A stretch of 64,000 nt of DNA from Lacisediminihabitans sp040549465 (lineage in GTDB: Bacteria > Actinomycetota > Actinomycetes > Actinomycetales > Microbacteriaceae): positions 124,001 through 188,000 of the forward strand of contig NZ_JBEPTL010000002.1 in the NCBI RefSeq assembly GCF_040549465.1. Reading direction: 5' to 3'. Each line of letters opens with the position of its first letter. Within the stretch, counting starts at the first letter, position 1. This document shows positions 41,728 through 49,434 of this stretch, piece by piece. The position numbers and the translations under genes are program-made. The notes beneath the pieces were generated by a model, which made no database searches, was not told the origin of the DNA, and was given only the letters and a program-made list of their open reading frames with translations.

Positions 41728-43292
41728 GCAACAGGGGTTTCGGCATCATCCGTGTCCGCCAGGCGATCACCGTGCGGCTGAAGGCTGGGGATAACCAGAG
41801 CGGCGTCGCGCTGCTCAGCGCACTATTGTTCATGATCCTCGTCGCCGGACTTTCCGTGGTGCTTCTCAGCGTGATCCTCAGCCAGGCAGCTCCCTCGCTC
41901 ATCGCGCAGAAGAGCACCCGCACGATCTACGCCGCACAGGCCGGACTCCAGGCGGCGCTCGGTATCGTGCGCACGGCCGCAGCCGCACCCGACACGACCG
42001 GCAAGGTCTTCGGCAACCCTGCCGCCCTGCCATGCTCGATCACCGGCAAGGTCGCCGCGGAGGATGACAGCACCGCCTATACGGTCACCATGCTCTACTT
42101 CGCCATCGACCCGACCGGCACCACCGCGGACTGGCAGGCTGCCAACAAGCTCAGCTGCCCGATGACCGCAGCAACGACACCGCGCTACGCGATGCTCACC
42201 TCAGATGGCGTGGCCGCAGCAATACCGGGCAAGGCCGATGCGACCTATGGAAACCGACACCTGTCGGCGATCTACAAGTTCAAGGTGGCAACCATCAACG
42301 TCGCCGGCGGACGCATCTACGACTTCAACCGCGGCTACTGCCTTCGTGCGGCGAGCAAGACCGCGGGGGCGACGATGTCATTCGTTGCGGCGGTATCGTG
42401 CACCGACGACGATCTCGACCTCTGGGTCTACGACACCGATTGGAAGATCAAACTCGCCAGCACGACGGTGACCGGGGCCACCGCGCTATGCATCACCGGC
42501 CCGGCCGCAGACGGCGAGGGCCTCCAGGACGCCCTGTTGCAGCCGTGCCGAGAAGACAGCGACGCGAATCGCTGGAACCAGCTGTGGAGCTGGATGGGCA
42601 GCCACACCTGGCAGGGACAGAAGGCCGTCATCGCCGATGGCCCGAGCAACTACTACCTGACCACGGGTGCCGCCGCCGGTGCGAACATCACCGGCCTGAC
42701 GCTGAAGGTCTCCACCGGCACCAACGGTGGCTTCGCGCCATCCGCACCGGTCGGGGCTGGCGCGGCTGGCTACCTCACGAACCAGATCGTCAACTTCAAG
42801 GAGTTCGGTCGCTGTGCAGACGTAACCGGCGAGCAGATCGCCAGCACCTACATGATCTCCTACCCGTGCAAGCAAGACCCGACGGGCACCGGCACATATC
42901 TCAACTGGAACCACAAGTGGTTCTATAAGGAGCCCGATGCGCCCGCCACCTCGAAGGCCGACCAGCAGATCTACATCAATCTCAACAACGACGAGACCAA
43001 GAAATACTGCCTTCAGTCGCCGTCGTCGGGAAGCTACGTCACCTTCGTCGCCTGCACCACCAGTACGAACCAGAACTGGACGCGCGACTACAACACTGGC
43101 ACCTATGCCACCAGCTATCTCTTCCGGGATTCCACGGGCCGCTGCCTCAACGCCAATGCCGCAGACCTCCACGACAGCAACTGGTCGAAGGTGACTGTCA
43201 CCACCTGCGACGGCTCCCTCGCCCAGAAGTGGAACGCACCGGCGACCTACACCGATTCCACCGTTGGCGGTTATAAGGAGATCGGCGGATGA
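41724..43292 (+). CDS. PilX-like minor pilin fused to a ricin-type lectin region
   Basis: A 522-residue protein. Residues 21-60 have the PilX-type N-terminus: a short basic leader, then SG|VALLSALLFM and a hydrophobic helix without the +5 Glu. After a spacer of about 140 residues the C-terminal half (about 200-510) shows ricin-B-like beta-trefoil repeats. These are FNRGYCLRAAS, TALCITGPAA, FGRCADVTGEQ, KYCLQSPSSG and TGRCLNANAADL, with QxW-type cores in TNQNWTRDY and LAQKWNAPA and paired cysteines. Ricin-type domains bind sugars, so this looks like a pilus-tip adhesin. PilX proteins are usually under 200 residues. It overlaps its neighbours by four bases on both sides. Confidence 0.8.
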   Translation: MSNRGFGIIRVRQAITVRLKAGDNQSGVALLSALLFMILVAGLSVVLLSVILSQAAPSLIAQKSTRTIYAAQAGLQAALGIVRTAAAAPDTTGKVFGNPAALPCSITGKVAAEDDSTAYTVTMLYFAIDPTGTTADWQAANKLSCPMTAATTPRYAMLTSDGVAAAIPGKADATYGNRHLSAIYKFKVATINVAGGRIYDFNRGYCLRAASKTAGATMSFVAAVSCTDDDLDLWVYDTDWKIKLASTTVTGATALCITGPAADGEGLQDALLQPCREDSDANRWNQLWSWMGSHTWQGQKAVIADGPSNYYLTTGAAAGANITGLTLKVSTGTNGGFAPSAPVGAGAAGYLTNQIVNFKEFGRCADVTGEQIASTYMISYPCKQDPTGTGTYLNWNHKWFYKEPDAPATSKADQQIYINLNNDETKKYCLQSPSSGSYVTFVACTTSTNQNWTRDYNTGTYATSYLFRDSTGRCLNANAADLHDSNWSKVTVTTCDGSLAQKWNAPATYTDSTVGGYKEIGG

Positions 43293-44122
43293 CGATCGCC
43301 ATCTCCCTTATCGCCGGGGTCTTCGGCCTGCTGGTCGGATCCTTCCTGAACGTGGTCGTCTACCGCGTGCCGATCGGCAAATCGATCGTGTCCCCGCCGA
43401 GCTCGTGCCCCGGATGCGGCAGCGCGATCGCGGCCTACGACAACGTTCCCGTGGTCTCCTGGTTGGTGCTCGGCGGCAAGTGCCGCAACTGCAAGCAACC
43501 GATCTCCCGCCGCTACCCGCTCGTCGAGCTTGGCACCGGGCTGTTCTTCGCGGTCGTCGCTCTCGCCCTCTCGTCCACACTGATCGATGCGGATACCGCG
43601 CGGGGCAGTGTCGCGTCGGTGCTGGTCTTCGCAGCGTTCCTCTATCTCGCGGCCATCACCGTCGCACTCGCACTCATCGACATCGACGTGCACAAACTTC
43701 CGAACGCAATCGTTCTGCCGTCGTACATCGTCGCCGCCGTGCTGTTCACCACCGCGAGCATTCTCACCGGCGACTTCTCCGCCATGCTCCGCGCCGGTAT
43801 CGCGATGGGCGCCTTCTTCGTCGCCTACTTCCTGATGGCGCTCGTCTACCCGGGCGGCATGGGCCTCGGCGATGTCAAGCTGGCAGGCGTTCTCGGCATC
43901 TACCTCGGCTGGGTGGGCTGGGGCGCCGTCGCGGTCGGTGCGCTGGCCGCATTCGTGCTGGCGGGCATCTACGCCGCCATTCTCCTGCTGGCCAGGCGAG
44001 CGAACCGCAAGAGCGGCATCCCGTTCGGACCATGGATGCTCGCCGGAGCCTGGCTCGGCATCGGCGTCGGCAATGCGGCCTTCGCCGACTATCTTTCGCT
44101 TTTCGGCCTGACGGCCGGATAG
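43289..44122 (+). CDS. pilD: Prepilin peptidase (A24)
   Basis: A 277-residue polytopic membrane enzyme that removes the prepilin leader and can N-methylate the new N-terminus. The N-terminal cytoplasmic loop has the four-cysteine set CPGC and CRNC, linked to the bifunctional form. The two catalytic Asp motifs are ALIDIDVHKLPN and MGLGDVKLAG. Eight hydrophobic segments are expected. It overlaps the PilX-like gene by ATGA. It likely serves the pilin and both pseudopilins of this cluster. Confidence 0.93.
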   Translation: MTIAISLIAGVFGLLVGSFLNVVVYRVPIGKSIVSPPSSCPGCGSAIAAYDNVPVVSWLVLGGKCRNCKQPISRRYPLVELGTGLFFAVVALALSSTLIDADTARGSVASVLVFAAFLYLAAITVALALIDIDVHKLPNAIVLPSYIVAAVLFTTASILTGDFSAMLRAGIAMGAFFVAYFLMALVYPGGMGLGDVKLAGVLGIYLGWVGWGAVAVGALAAFVLAGIYAAILLLARRANRKSGIPFGPWMLAGAWLGIGVGNAAFADYLSLFGLTAG

Positions 44123-44143
44123 GAACACACAAATGGGGGAATC

Positions 44144-45196
44144 ATGGCAAAAACGATAGTGGGGGTCGACATCAGCGCGAATGGTATTCGCGCTGCCGAG
44201 CTGGGTGGTGCGCTCAAGACGAAGCCGGTGCTGCTTCGCTACGCGGCCGTCTCGCTGCCGCCGGGAGCGGTGACGCGAGGCGAGGTGGTGGAGCCGAGGA
44301 CGGTGTCCACCGCACTCAAGCAGCTGTGGTCGTCGGCCGGGTTCACGTCGAAGGAGGTCGTGCTCGGCATCGGCAATGCACGTGTGCTCGCCCGCGACCT
44401 GACGGTGCCGAAGATGCCGCTGCACCTCATCCGCGAGTCGCTGCCGTTCCACGTGCAGGAGATGCTCCCATTCCCCACCGAAGACGCGCTGCTCGACTTC
44501 TACCCGATCAGCGAGGGCACCGATGCCAACGGACCTGTCGTCAACGGACTCCTCGTCGCCGCGCTGAAAGATGCGGTACTCGCGAACGTTAAGGCTGTCG
44601 AGCTCGCAGGTCTGCATCCGGTCGACGTCGACCTGGTGCCCTTCGCTCTCAGTCGTATCCTGCTGCGGGGCGCGGATGCCGCCGGCACGACAGCAATGAT
44701 CGATGTCGGGGCCAGCACCACCACCGTCGTCGTCTCGACCGACGGCGTACCGCAGTTCGTGCGCATCATCCCCGCGGGTGGTGACGACCTGACCAACGCG
44801 CTGTCGAGCAGGCTCGGGCTTCCACTCGAATCCGCGGAGGCCACGAAGCGCGCGCTCGGGTTGTCCAGCCAACCCGCTACCGCCGAGGAGCACAACGCGG
44901 TCGGTGTCATCTTCGAACTGACCGGCGAACTGATCACCAGCGTGCGCAATACCCTCACCTATTTCGCGGGAACCCGGCCATCCGACCCCATCGGGCGCGT
45001 CGTGCTCTCCGGTGGCGGATCATCGCTCGGCGGCTTCCGTGATGCGCTCGCCGAATACACCCGCCTGCCGGTGACTGTCGGCAACCCGCTCGAGACCATC
45101 AGTGTCGGGCGGCACGCAGAGAAATCCATCGAGCCGGATGGCGCGGAGCCATCCCTCGCCGTAGCAATCGGTCTCGCATTAGGGAGTGCAGCATGA
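44144..45196 (+). CDS. pilM: Type IV pilus assembly protein PilM
   Basis: A 350-residue actin-like ATPase fold protein. The phosphate-binding segments IVGVDISANGIRAAEL and AMIDVGASTTTVVV and the adenosine segment VVLSGGGSSLGGF are visible. PilM forms a cytoplasmic ring and binds the N-terminal tail of PilN. GGGGGA precedes ATG 44144. The stop overlaps the next gene by ATGA, forming a PilM-PilN-PilO unit. Confidence 0.92.
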   Translation: MAKTIVGVDISANGIRAAELGGALKTKPVLLRYAAVSLPPGAVTRGEVVEPRTVSTALKQLWSSAGFTSKEVVLGIGNARVLARDLTVPKMPLHLIRESLPFHVQEMLPFPTEDALLDFYPISEGTDANGPVVNGLLVAALKDAVLANVKAVELAGLHPVDVDLVPFALSRILLRGADAAGTTAMIDVGASTTTVVVSTDGVPQFVRIIPAGGDDLTNALSSRLGLPLESAEATKRALGLSSQPATAEEHNAVGVIFELTGELITSVRNTLTYFAGTRPSDPIGRVVLSGGGSSLGGFRDALAEYTRLPVTVGNPLETISVGRHAEKSIEPDGAEPSLAVAIGLALGSAA

Positions 45197-45906
45197 GCGC
45201 CAACGCAGCCCAGTTGACCACGACCAAACCGAAAGCTCTTACGCTGACGGTGTCGCGGCCGGTCAAAGAAGTACTGACTCTCGGCGGTATCCCGCGGGTG
45301 CATCTTCTGCCGAAAGAGGTGCTTGCTGGCCAGAAAACACGTGCGCTCCGGCGACGGCTGCTGATGCTGCTGGTGCTCATCGTGGTGGTGGCGATCGTCG
45401 GCGTCGGAGCAGCGACCCTCGCCCTCATGAGCGCCAACGCGCAGCTGGCGAATGAGCAGTCGCGCAGTTCGCTGCTCAGCGTCGAACAGGGCAAATACGG
45501 CAAAGTCACCGCCATCCAGAACCAGGTCAACGACATCACGACCGCGCAACCGGTCGCCGCAGGTGGCGAGATTCTCTGGGCGCCGTACCTCCAGACCGTT
45601 CAGGCGACACTGCCCGTGGGAACGACCATCACGGCGTTCACCGCCCAGCTGGTCGATCCGGCGGCGGCTCCCGTAGCCGACAGCCTGCTGGGTGCCCATG
45701 CAGCGATCCTCTCGCTCACCGCGGACAGCCCCCAGGCATCCATCTCCGACTGGCTCGACAATCTGCGCACGCTCAAAGGCTTCGTGCAGGCGACACCGGG
45801 CACTGTGACGCTCGTACCGGAGACCGGACGCTACACGGTGGGCGTGGATCTGCTCATCAGCAACGCCGCGCTGGCCAACCAATTCGTGACGGAGAAAAAG
45901 AAATGA
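45193..45906 (+). CDS. PilN-like pilus assembly protein
   Basis: A 237-residue bitopic protein. A cytoplasmic N-terminal region (residues 1-52) holds a PilM-interaction-like segment (GGIPRVHLLPKEV), followed by one transmembrane helix (about 55-78), a coiled-coil stretch and a ferredoxin-like C-terminal part. Assignment rests mainly on position between pilM and the PilO-like gene and on the shared topology; sequence similarity in this family is low. Confidence 0.78.
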   Translation: MSANAAQLTTTKPKALTLTVSRPVKEVLTLGGIPRVHLLPKEVLAGQKTRALRRRLLMLLVLIVVVAIVGVGAATLALMSANAQLANEQSRSSLLSVEQGKYGKVTAIQNQVNDITTAQPVAAGGEILWAPYLQTVQATLPVGTTITAFTAQLVDPAAAPVADSLLGAHAAILSLTADSPQASISDWLDNLRTLKGFVQATPGTVTLVPETGRYTVGVDLLISNAALANQFVTEKKK

Positions 45907-46571
45907 ACCGTGACCGGATCATCACCCTCGGAATCATCGGTGCGATTGTCGTCGTCGGCGTTCTCGGTTGGTTCATCGGCGCCTCGCCGATCCTCAGCCA
46001 GGCGTCCGCAGCCGACGACCAGCGCTCGAGCCTCCTGAGTGTCAACGACATCAATCAGTCCAAGATCACTCTGCTGAAGAAGCAGTTCGCCGCCATCAAC
46101 ACCGTGCAGAAAGATCTCGACACCCTGCGCACCTCCGTGCCGAGTGATGAGGATATGGCCGTCTTCCTGCGCGAGATCAACACCTACGGCAGCCAGTTCG
46201 GGGTGAGTCTTACGAGTGTCACGGTGAGTGACGCAGCCAAGTACGTCGCTCCCGCTGCACCGGTGACCGTTCCGACGCCGGCGGCATCAAATGCGCCGAC
46301 ACCCACACCGACGCCTACGCCGACGGGCAGCGCGGCCACGCCGGCGACACCGACCGTTCCCAGCAGCAAGCTGGTGGTGATCCCGGTGACCATCGTCGTC
46401 TCCGGAACCTACGCCAATGTCATGTCGTTCGCCGGCGCCATCCAGGGCGGTCCGAGGCTCTTCCTGGTGTCGACCCTGACCACGACCAGCGGTGAGAAGG
46501 GTTTCACCGGTTCGATCGTGGGCACCGCCTACGCCCTTCCGGCACCCGACGCAACACCCGTCGCGAAATAG
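45903..46571 (+). CDS. PilO-like pilus assembly protein
   Basis: A 222-residue bitopic protein. It has one N-terminal transmembrane helix (residues 6-26), a coiled coil (about 35-80), a Pro/Thr-rich linker (TPTPTPTPTG near residue 140) and a C-terminal segment like the PilO fold. It is expected to dimerise with the PilN-like protein. The linker within the fold is unusual and would act as a flexible hinge. The pilus cluster ends here; no PilP or PilQ follows, as expected for a cell without an outer membrane. A weak hairpin (46583-46603) follows. Confidence 0.76.
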   Translation: MNRDRIITLGIIGAIVVVGVLGWFIGASPILSQASAADDQRSSLLSVNDINQSKITLLKKQFAAINTVQKDLDTLRTSVPSDEDMAVFLREINTYGSQFGVSLTSVTVSDAAKYVAPAAPVTVPTPAASNAPTPTPTPTPTGSAATPATPTVPSSKLVVIPVTIVVSGTYANVMSFAGAIQGGPRLFLVSTLTTTSGEKGFTGSIVGTAYALPAPDATPVAK

Positions 46572-46646
46572 TCCCTGGCTCGGGGTCATTGCTAGAGTGA
46601 CCCTGACCAATGGGATGGCCAGGTTGGCCCTGAAGGAGTGGCACCG

Positions 46647-47540
46647 ATGAGCGACGTAACCCCCGAGCCCGTCAAGAACGACCGTCAGAGCACGGAGCCT
46701 CCGGTCGAGGAGAACACCGACGAGGAGCTGCACTTCGTCGAGCCGGCGGCGGCGGATGACGTCGAACCGCACCCGGCCGAAGACACCGATTCCGCATCGG
46801 TGCACAACGTCGAACCAGCGCCACTGGTCGAGCCCGCCGTTCGCCGCGAGCCCGTCGTGCCTATGACTTCCGAAGAGGTGCCCGCCGAGGTATCCGAGAG
46901 AGAGCCCGTGCTCGCCACGGAGGATCCGGCTGCCGTCGAATTCGCGCCGGTTCCGGCTGTCGCTCCGTCGCAGACCGTGTACGTGGCCGCGCCGAACCCG
47001 CCGCGCAAGCAGGGCAACCGTGGCATCGGCATCCTGCTCGCCCTCGCGGCCACCGTCGTCTTCGGCGTGTTGTTCGCCGTTGCCGTCGCCCTCATCCGCG
47101 CCGTCCGCACCGGAGTCTTCTCGTTCACCTTCGTCGGCTCCCAGACCTTCTACGTGCCGGTGCTGTTCTTCCTGGTCGGCTTCGTGGTGCTTGTACTGAT
47201 CGCCAACCGTGCAAGCTGGTGGGCCTACATCCTCGGCAGCCTGTTCGTCGGTGCCTTCGTCTACTTCGGAACCGTCGGCACCCTTCTGCTCACCGGCGGA
47301 GCCCTCTCGCAGACGCCCGACCAGGCCGCAGCCGCCTACAACGAGCTGCTCACCGATCCGTACATCATCACCGCGGCGCTCCTTGCCCGCGAGGTCGCGG
47401 TATGGATGGGCACCGGTATCAGTGCCCGCGGCCGTCGCGTGAAGCAGCGGAATGCGGATGCCCGCGAAGCCTACGAACGCGAGTCGGCCAACAGGAACAC
47501 CGGCTTCGACTTCGCCGGTAACCGCGAGGCCAGCTACTAA
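46647..47540 (+). CDS. Membrane protein of unknown function with acidic N-terminus
   Basis: A 297-residue protein not assigned to a family. Residues 1-110 are acidic and rich in Glu, Pro and Val, probably disordered. Then come about four hydrophobic segments (near 126-150, 165-188, 192-215 and 235-252) and a short basic tail. GAAGGAG lies eight bases before ATG 46647. It is three bases upstream of a second small membrane-protein gene, so they are likely co-expressed; proximity to the pilus and secretion clusters is the only hint about role. Confidence 0.75.
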   Translation: MSDVTPEPVKNDRQSTEPPVEENTDEELHFVEPAAADDVEPHPAEDTDSASVHNVEPAPLVEPAVRREPVVPMTSEEVPAEVSEREPVLATEDPAAVEFAPVPAVAPSQTVYVAAPNPPRKQGNRGIGILLALAATVVFGVLFAVAVALIRAVRTGVFSFTFVGSQTFYVPVLFFLVGFVVLVLIANRASWWAYILGSLFVGAFVYFGTVGTLLLTGGALSQTPDQAAAAYNELLTDPYIITAALLAREVAVWMGTGISARGRRVKQRNADAREAYERESANRNTGFDFAGNREASY

Positions 47541-47543
47541 CGA

Positions 47544-48065
47544 GTGGCTCCGCAGCGCCGATACGCGTCGATCATCGCCGTCTTCGCGACGGTGCTGTAT
47601 CTCGCGCTCATCATCTGTTCGGCCGGATTCATCGGGCTGATCGGCAATCGTGAGGTTCTTGCTGAGAGGGACGCGGGTCCGCTGGTGGCTCCCGCGATGT
47701 TTCTGGTCGCTTCGGCGACTCTCTTCGCCCAACTGCTGAATGTCGGTCTCCGCGTCGGGCGCCGCACCGGTTTTCTCATCGTGAGGTCACTGGTGATCGC
47801 GATCGTCACCTCCATCCTGTACCTGCTGGTGGGAGCCAATCTGTATGCGCTGAGCAGCGGAAGGACGGTGCCTGGCATCATCTTCTTCGGGAACAACGCG
47901 TTCACCCCCGTCACGCTCTCCGTCGCCGTGTTCGCCTTCCTGATAGCCGTGGCCTACCAGTCACTGCTGAATTACCGTGACCGGGGCGGGGCAGGCACAA
48001 CGCCGCGTTGGTCGTGGGAGAAAAAAGACGGTGATGACGGCGAGGATCGGTCGCAGGGTGCCTAA
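47544..48065 (+). CDS. Four-helix membrane protein of unknown function
   Basis: A 173-residue protein with four predicted transmembrane helices (about 5-30, 48-70, 80-105 and 118-142) and a hydrophilic tail rich in Asp, Lys and Trp. Start GTG 47544 lies three bases after the preceding stop; no strong ribosome site is visible, so translation is probably coupled. No family recognised. The 196 bases after its stop, before the RDD-FHA gene, show no clear signal apart from the ribosome site at their end. Confidence 0.7.
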   Translation: MAPQRRYASIIAVFATVLYLALIICSAGFIGLIGNREVLAERDAGPLVAPAMFLVASATLFAQLLNVGLRVGRRTGFLIVRSLVIAIVTSILYLLVGANLYALSSGRTVPGIIFFGNNAFTPVTLSVAVFAFLIAVAYQSLLNYRDRGGAGTTPRWSWEKKDGDDGEDRSQGA

Positions 48066-48261
48066 GTGGGTAGTGGTACCCATCGCGCGAGCATGCACGA
48101 GTGCACAAACTGGAGACCTGTCGCCGCGAACCCGTCAGTCGAGCGCCACGGTCGATAAAGTATTCATGGGTTCAGCGCCGCGTGAGACCGTCGGTGCAGA
48201 CCATCACTAGAGGATCGGTCGCGTCGATCCGTGTGGTGCGGGAAAAGTCGAGGGGTTGCCG

Positions 48262-49434
48262 TTGAGCGTCACTGTGGAGTCCAACGAGGGCGAACAGCTG
48301 CCTGGCGTGCTTCCGAACGGCCTTCCAGATCCGGAATACGCGGCCTCACTGGGGATAGTGGATGCTCCTATCGGTCGACGCGCACTGTCCGCGATCATTG
48401 ATGGAGCGGTGCTGGCCGTGCTCGCTCTTCCCGCGATCATCATCGTGCCCGGACTCGCGTTGGACAACGTCGGCGAGATTGCCGCCTCTCTGCCGCGCGC
48501 CGCTCTCGTTCTTGCTGGCGTGATCCTCCTCAATGCTGTGGTGATCATCCAGGTCATCCTGCACGGACTGAAGGGGGTGACGCTCGGTAAAGCCGTCACC
48601 GGTATCCGTTCAGTCAACGTGTCGAGCCTTACGCGACCGGGATTCTGGCGGATCGTGCTGCGCGATATTGTGCTGTATTTCAGCGGTGTTGTCGTTCCCC
48701 TTCTCGGAGCGGTGGTGATGATGATGTCGGCCGTGTGGGGCGCCCGCGGTCGAAGCTGGCTCGATACGATCGGGTCCAACTGGATGATCGACGTGCGCCA
48801 TGGCCTCAATCCATACGATCAGAAGGCACTGCGCCTCGCGCGCAAAAAGCGTGACGCGTCGCCAGCGGCCGAGGCTCCCTCCTTCCCGTCACTCGCCACC
48901 GGGGCCAGTCCAGCCGAGGTCCTCGCCTCAGGCGCCCGGTCGCGCTCCGCGGTGGTGGGTGGATTTGCTTCGCTGTCCTCGTTTGCCTCAGAAGGAGGGC
49001 CGCCCATCCCTTCCCGCGCACCCACGCCTGTGCCCGCAGAGGCAAGCCGTCACCTCGTTTCGTCGCCTCCTGTGCCGACGGTCCCGCACACCAGAGTTGC
49101 CGTTCTGGTGAGTGATGACGGCAGGCGGTACGACGTGGATGGCGAGGCCCTCCTCGGTCGAAATCCCGAGTCGAAGCAGGGAGAACCTCCGTTGTCGCTC
49201 ATCAGCATCGGCGATCCGTCGTTTTCGATTTCGAAGACCCATGCGGTGGTCGGAGTAGACGACAACGGTGTGTGGATCGAAGATCGGAACTCGAGCAACG
49301 GCACGTCCGTCGTCGGCGCCGACGGTGTCGAGGCAGAGGTGCTTCCGGGTACACGCGCGCACGCGCCATGGGGGAGCAGCATCATGCTCGGACACAGAAG
49401 GTTCGACGTTAGAGAACGGGAGAACGAGCGATGA
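48262..49434 (+). CDS. RDD membrane domain-FHA domain protein
   Basis: A 390-residue fusion. The N-terminal RDD-family domain (residues 25-180) has IGRRALSAIIDGAVLAVLAL and the GVTLGKAVTGIRSV segment, giving three transmembrane helices. A Pro/Ser/Ala-rich linker leads to a C-terminal FHA domain (about 280-385) with LLGRNPE, SISKTHAVV and RNSSNGT, the residues that bind phosphothreonine. Such proteins occur in type VII secretion loci and can recruit phosphorylated partners. Start TTG 48262 lies six bases after GAGGGG; TTG 48256 is an alternative. Stop overlaps the EccC-type gene by ATGA, marking it as the first gene of the secretion unit. Confidence 0.85.
   Translation: MSVTVESNEGEQLPGVLPNGLPDPEYAASLGIVDAPIGRRALSAIIDGAVLAVLALPAIIIVPGLALDNVGEIAASLPRAALVLAGVILLNAVVIIQVILHGLKGVTLGKAVTGIRSVNVSSLTRPGFWRIVLRDIVLYFSGVVVPLLGAVVMMMSAVWGARGRSWLDTIGSNWMIDVRHGLNPYDQKALRLARKKRDASPAAEAPSFPSLATGASPAEVLASGARSRSAVVGGFASLSSFASEGGPPIPSRAPTPVPAEASRHLVSSPPVPTVPHTRVAVLVSDDGRRYDVDGEALLGRNPESKQGEPPLSLISIGDPSFSISKTHAVVGVDDNGVWIEDRNSSNGTSVVGADGVEAEVLPGTRAHAPWGSSIMLGHRRFDVRERENER

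Noticed and set aside
43271..44893. 540-codon open frame opposite pilD and pilM
   Set aside because: Both strands' sense genes are clear family members; the antisense product is a Glu/Asp/Arg-rich artefact.
46583..46603. Terminator after the PilO-like gene
   Set aside because: The stem is only six pairs with a nine-base loop and no T-run; too weak to call.
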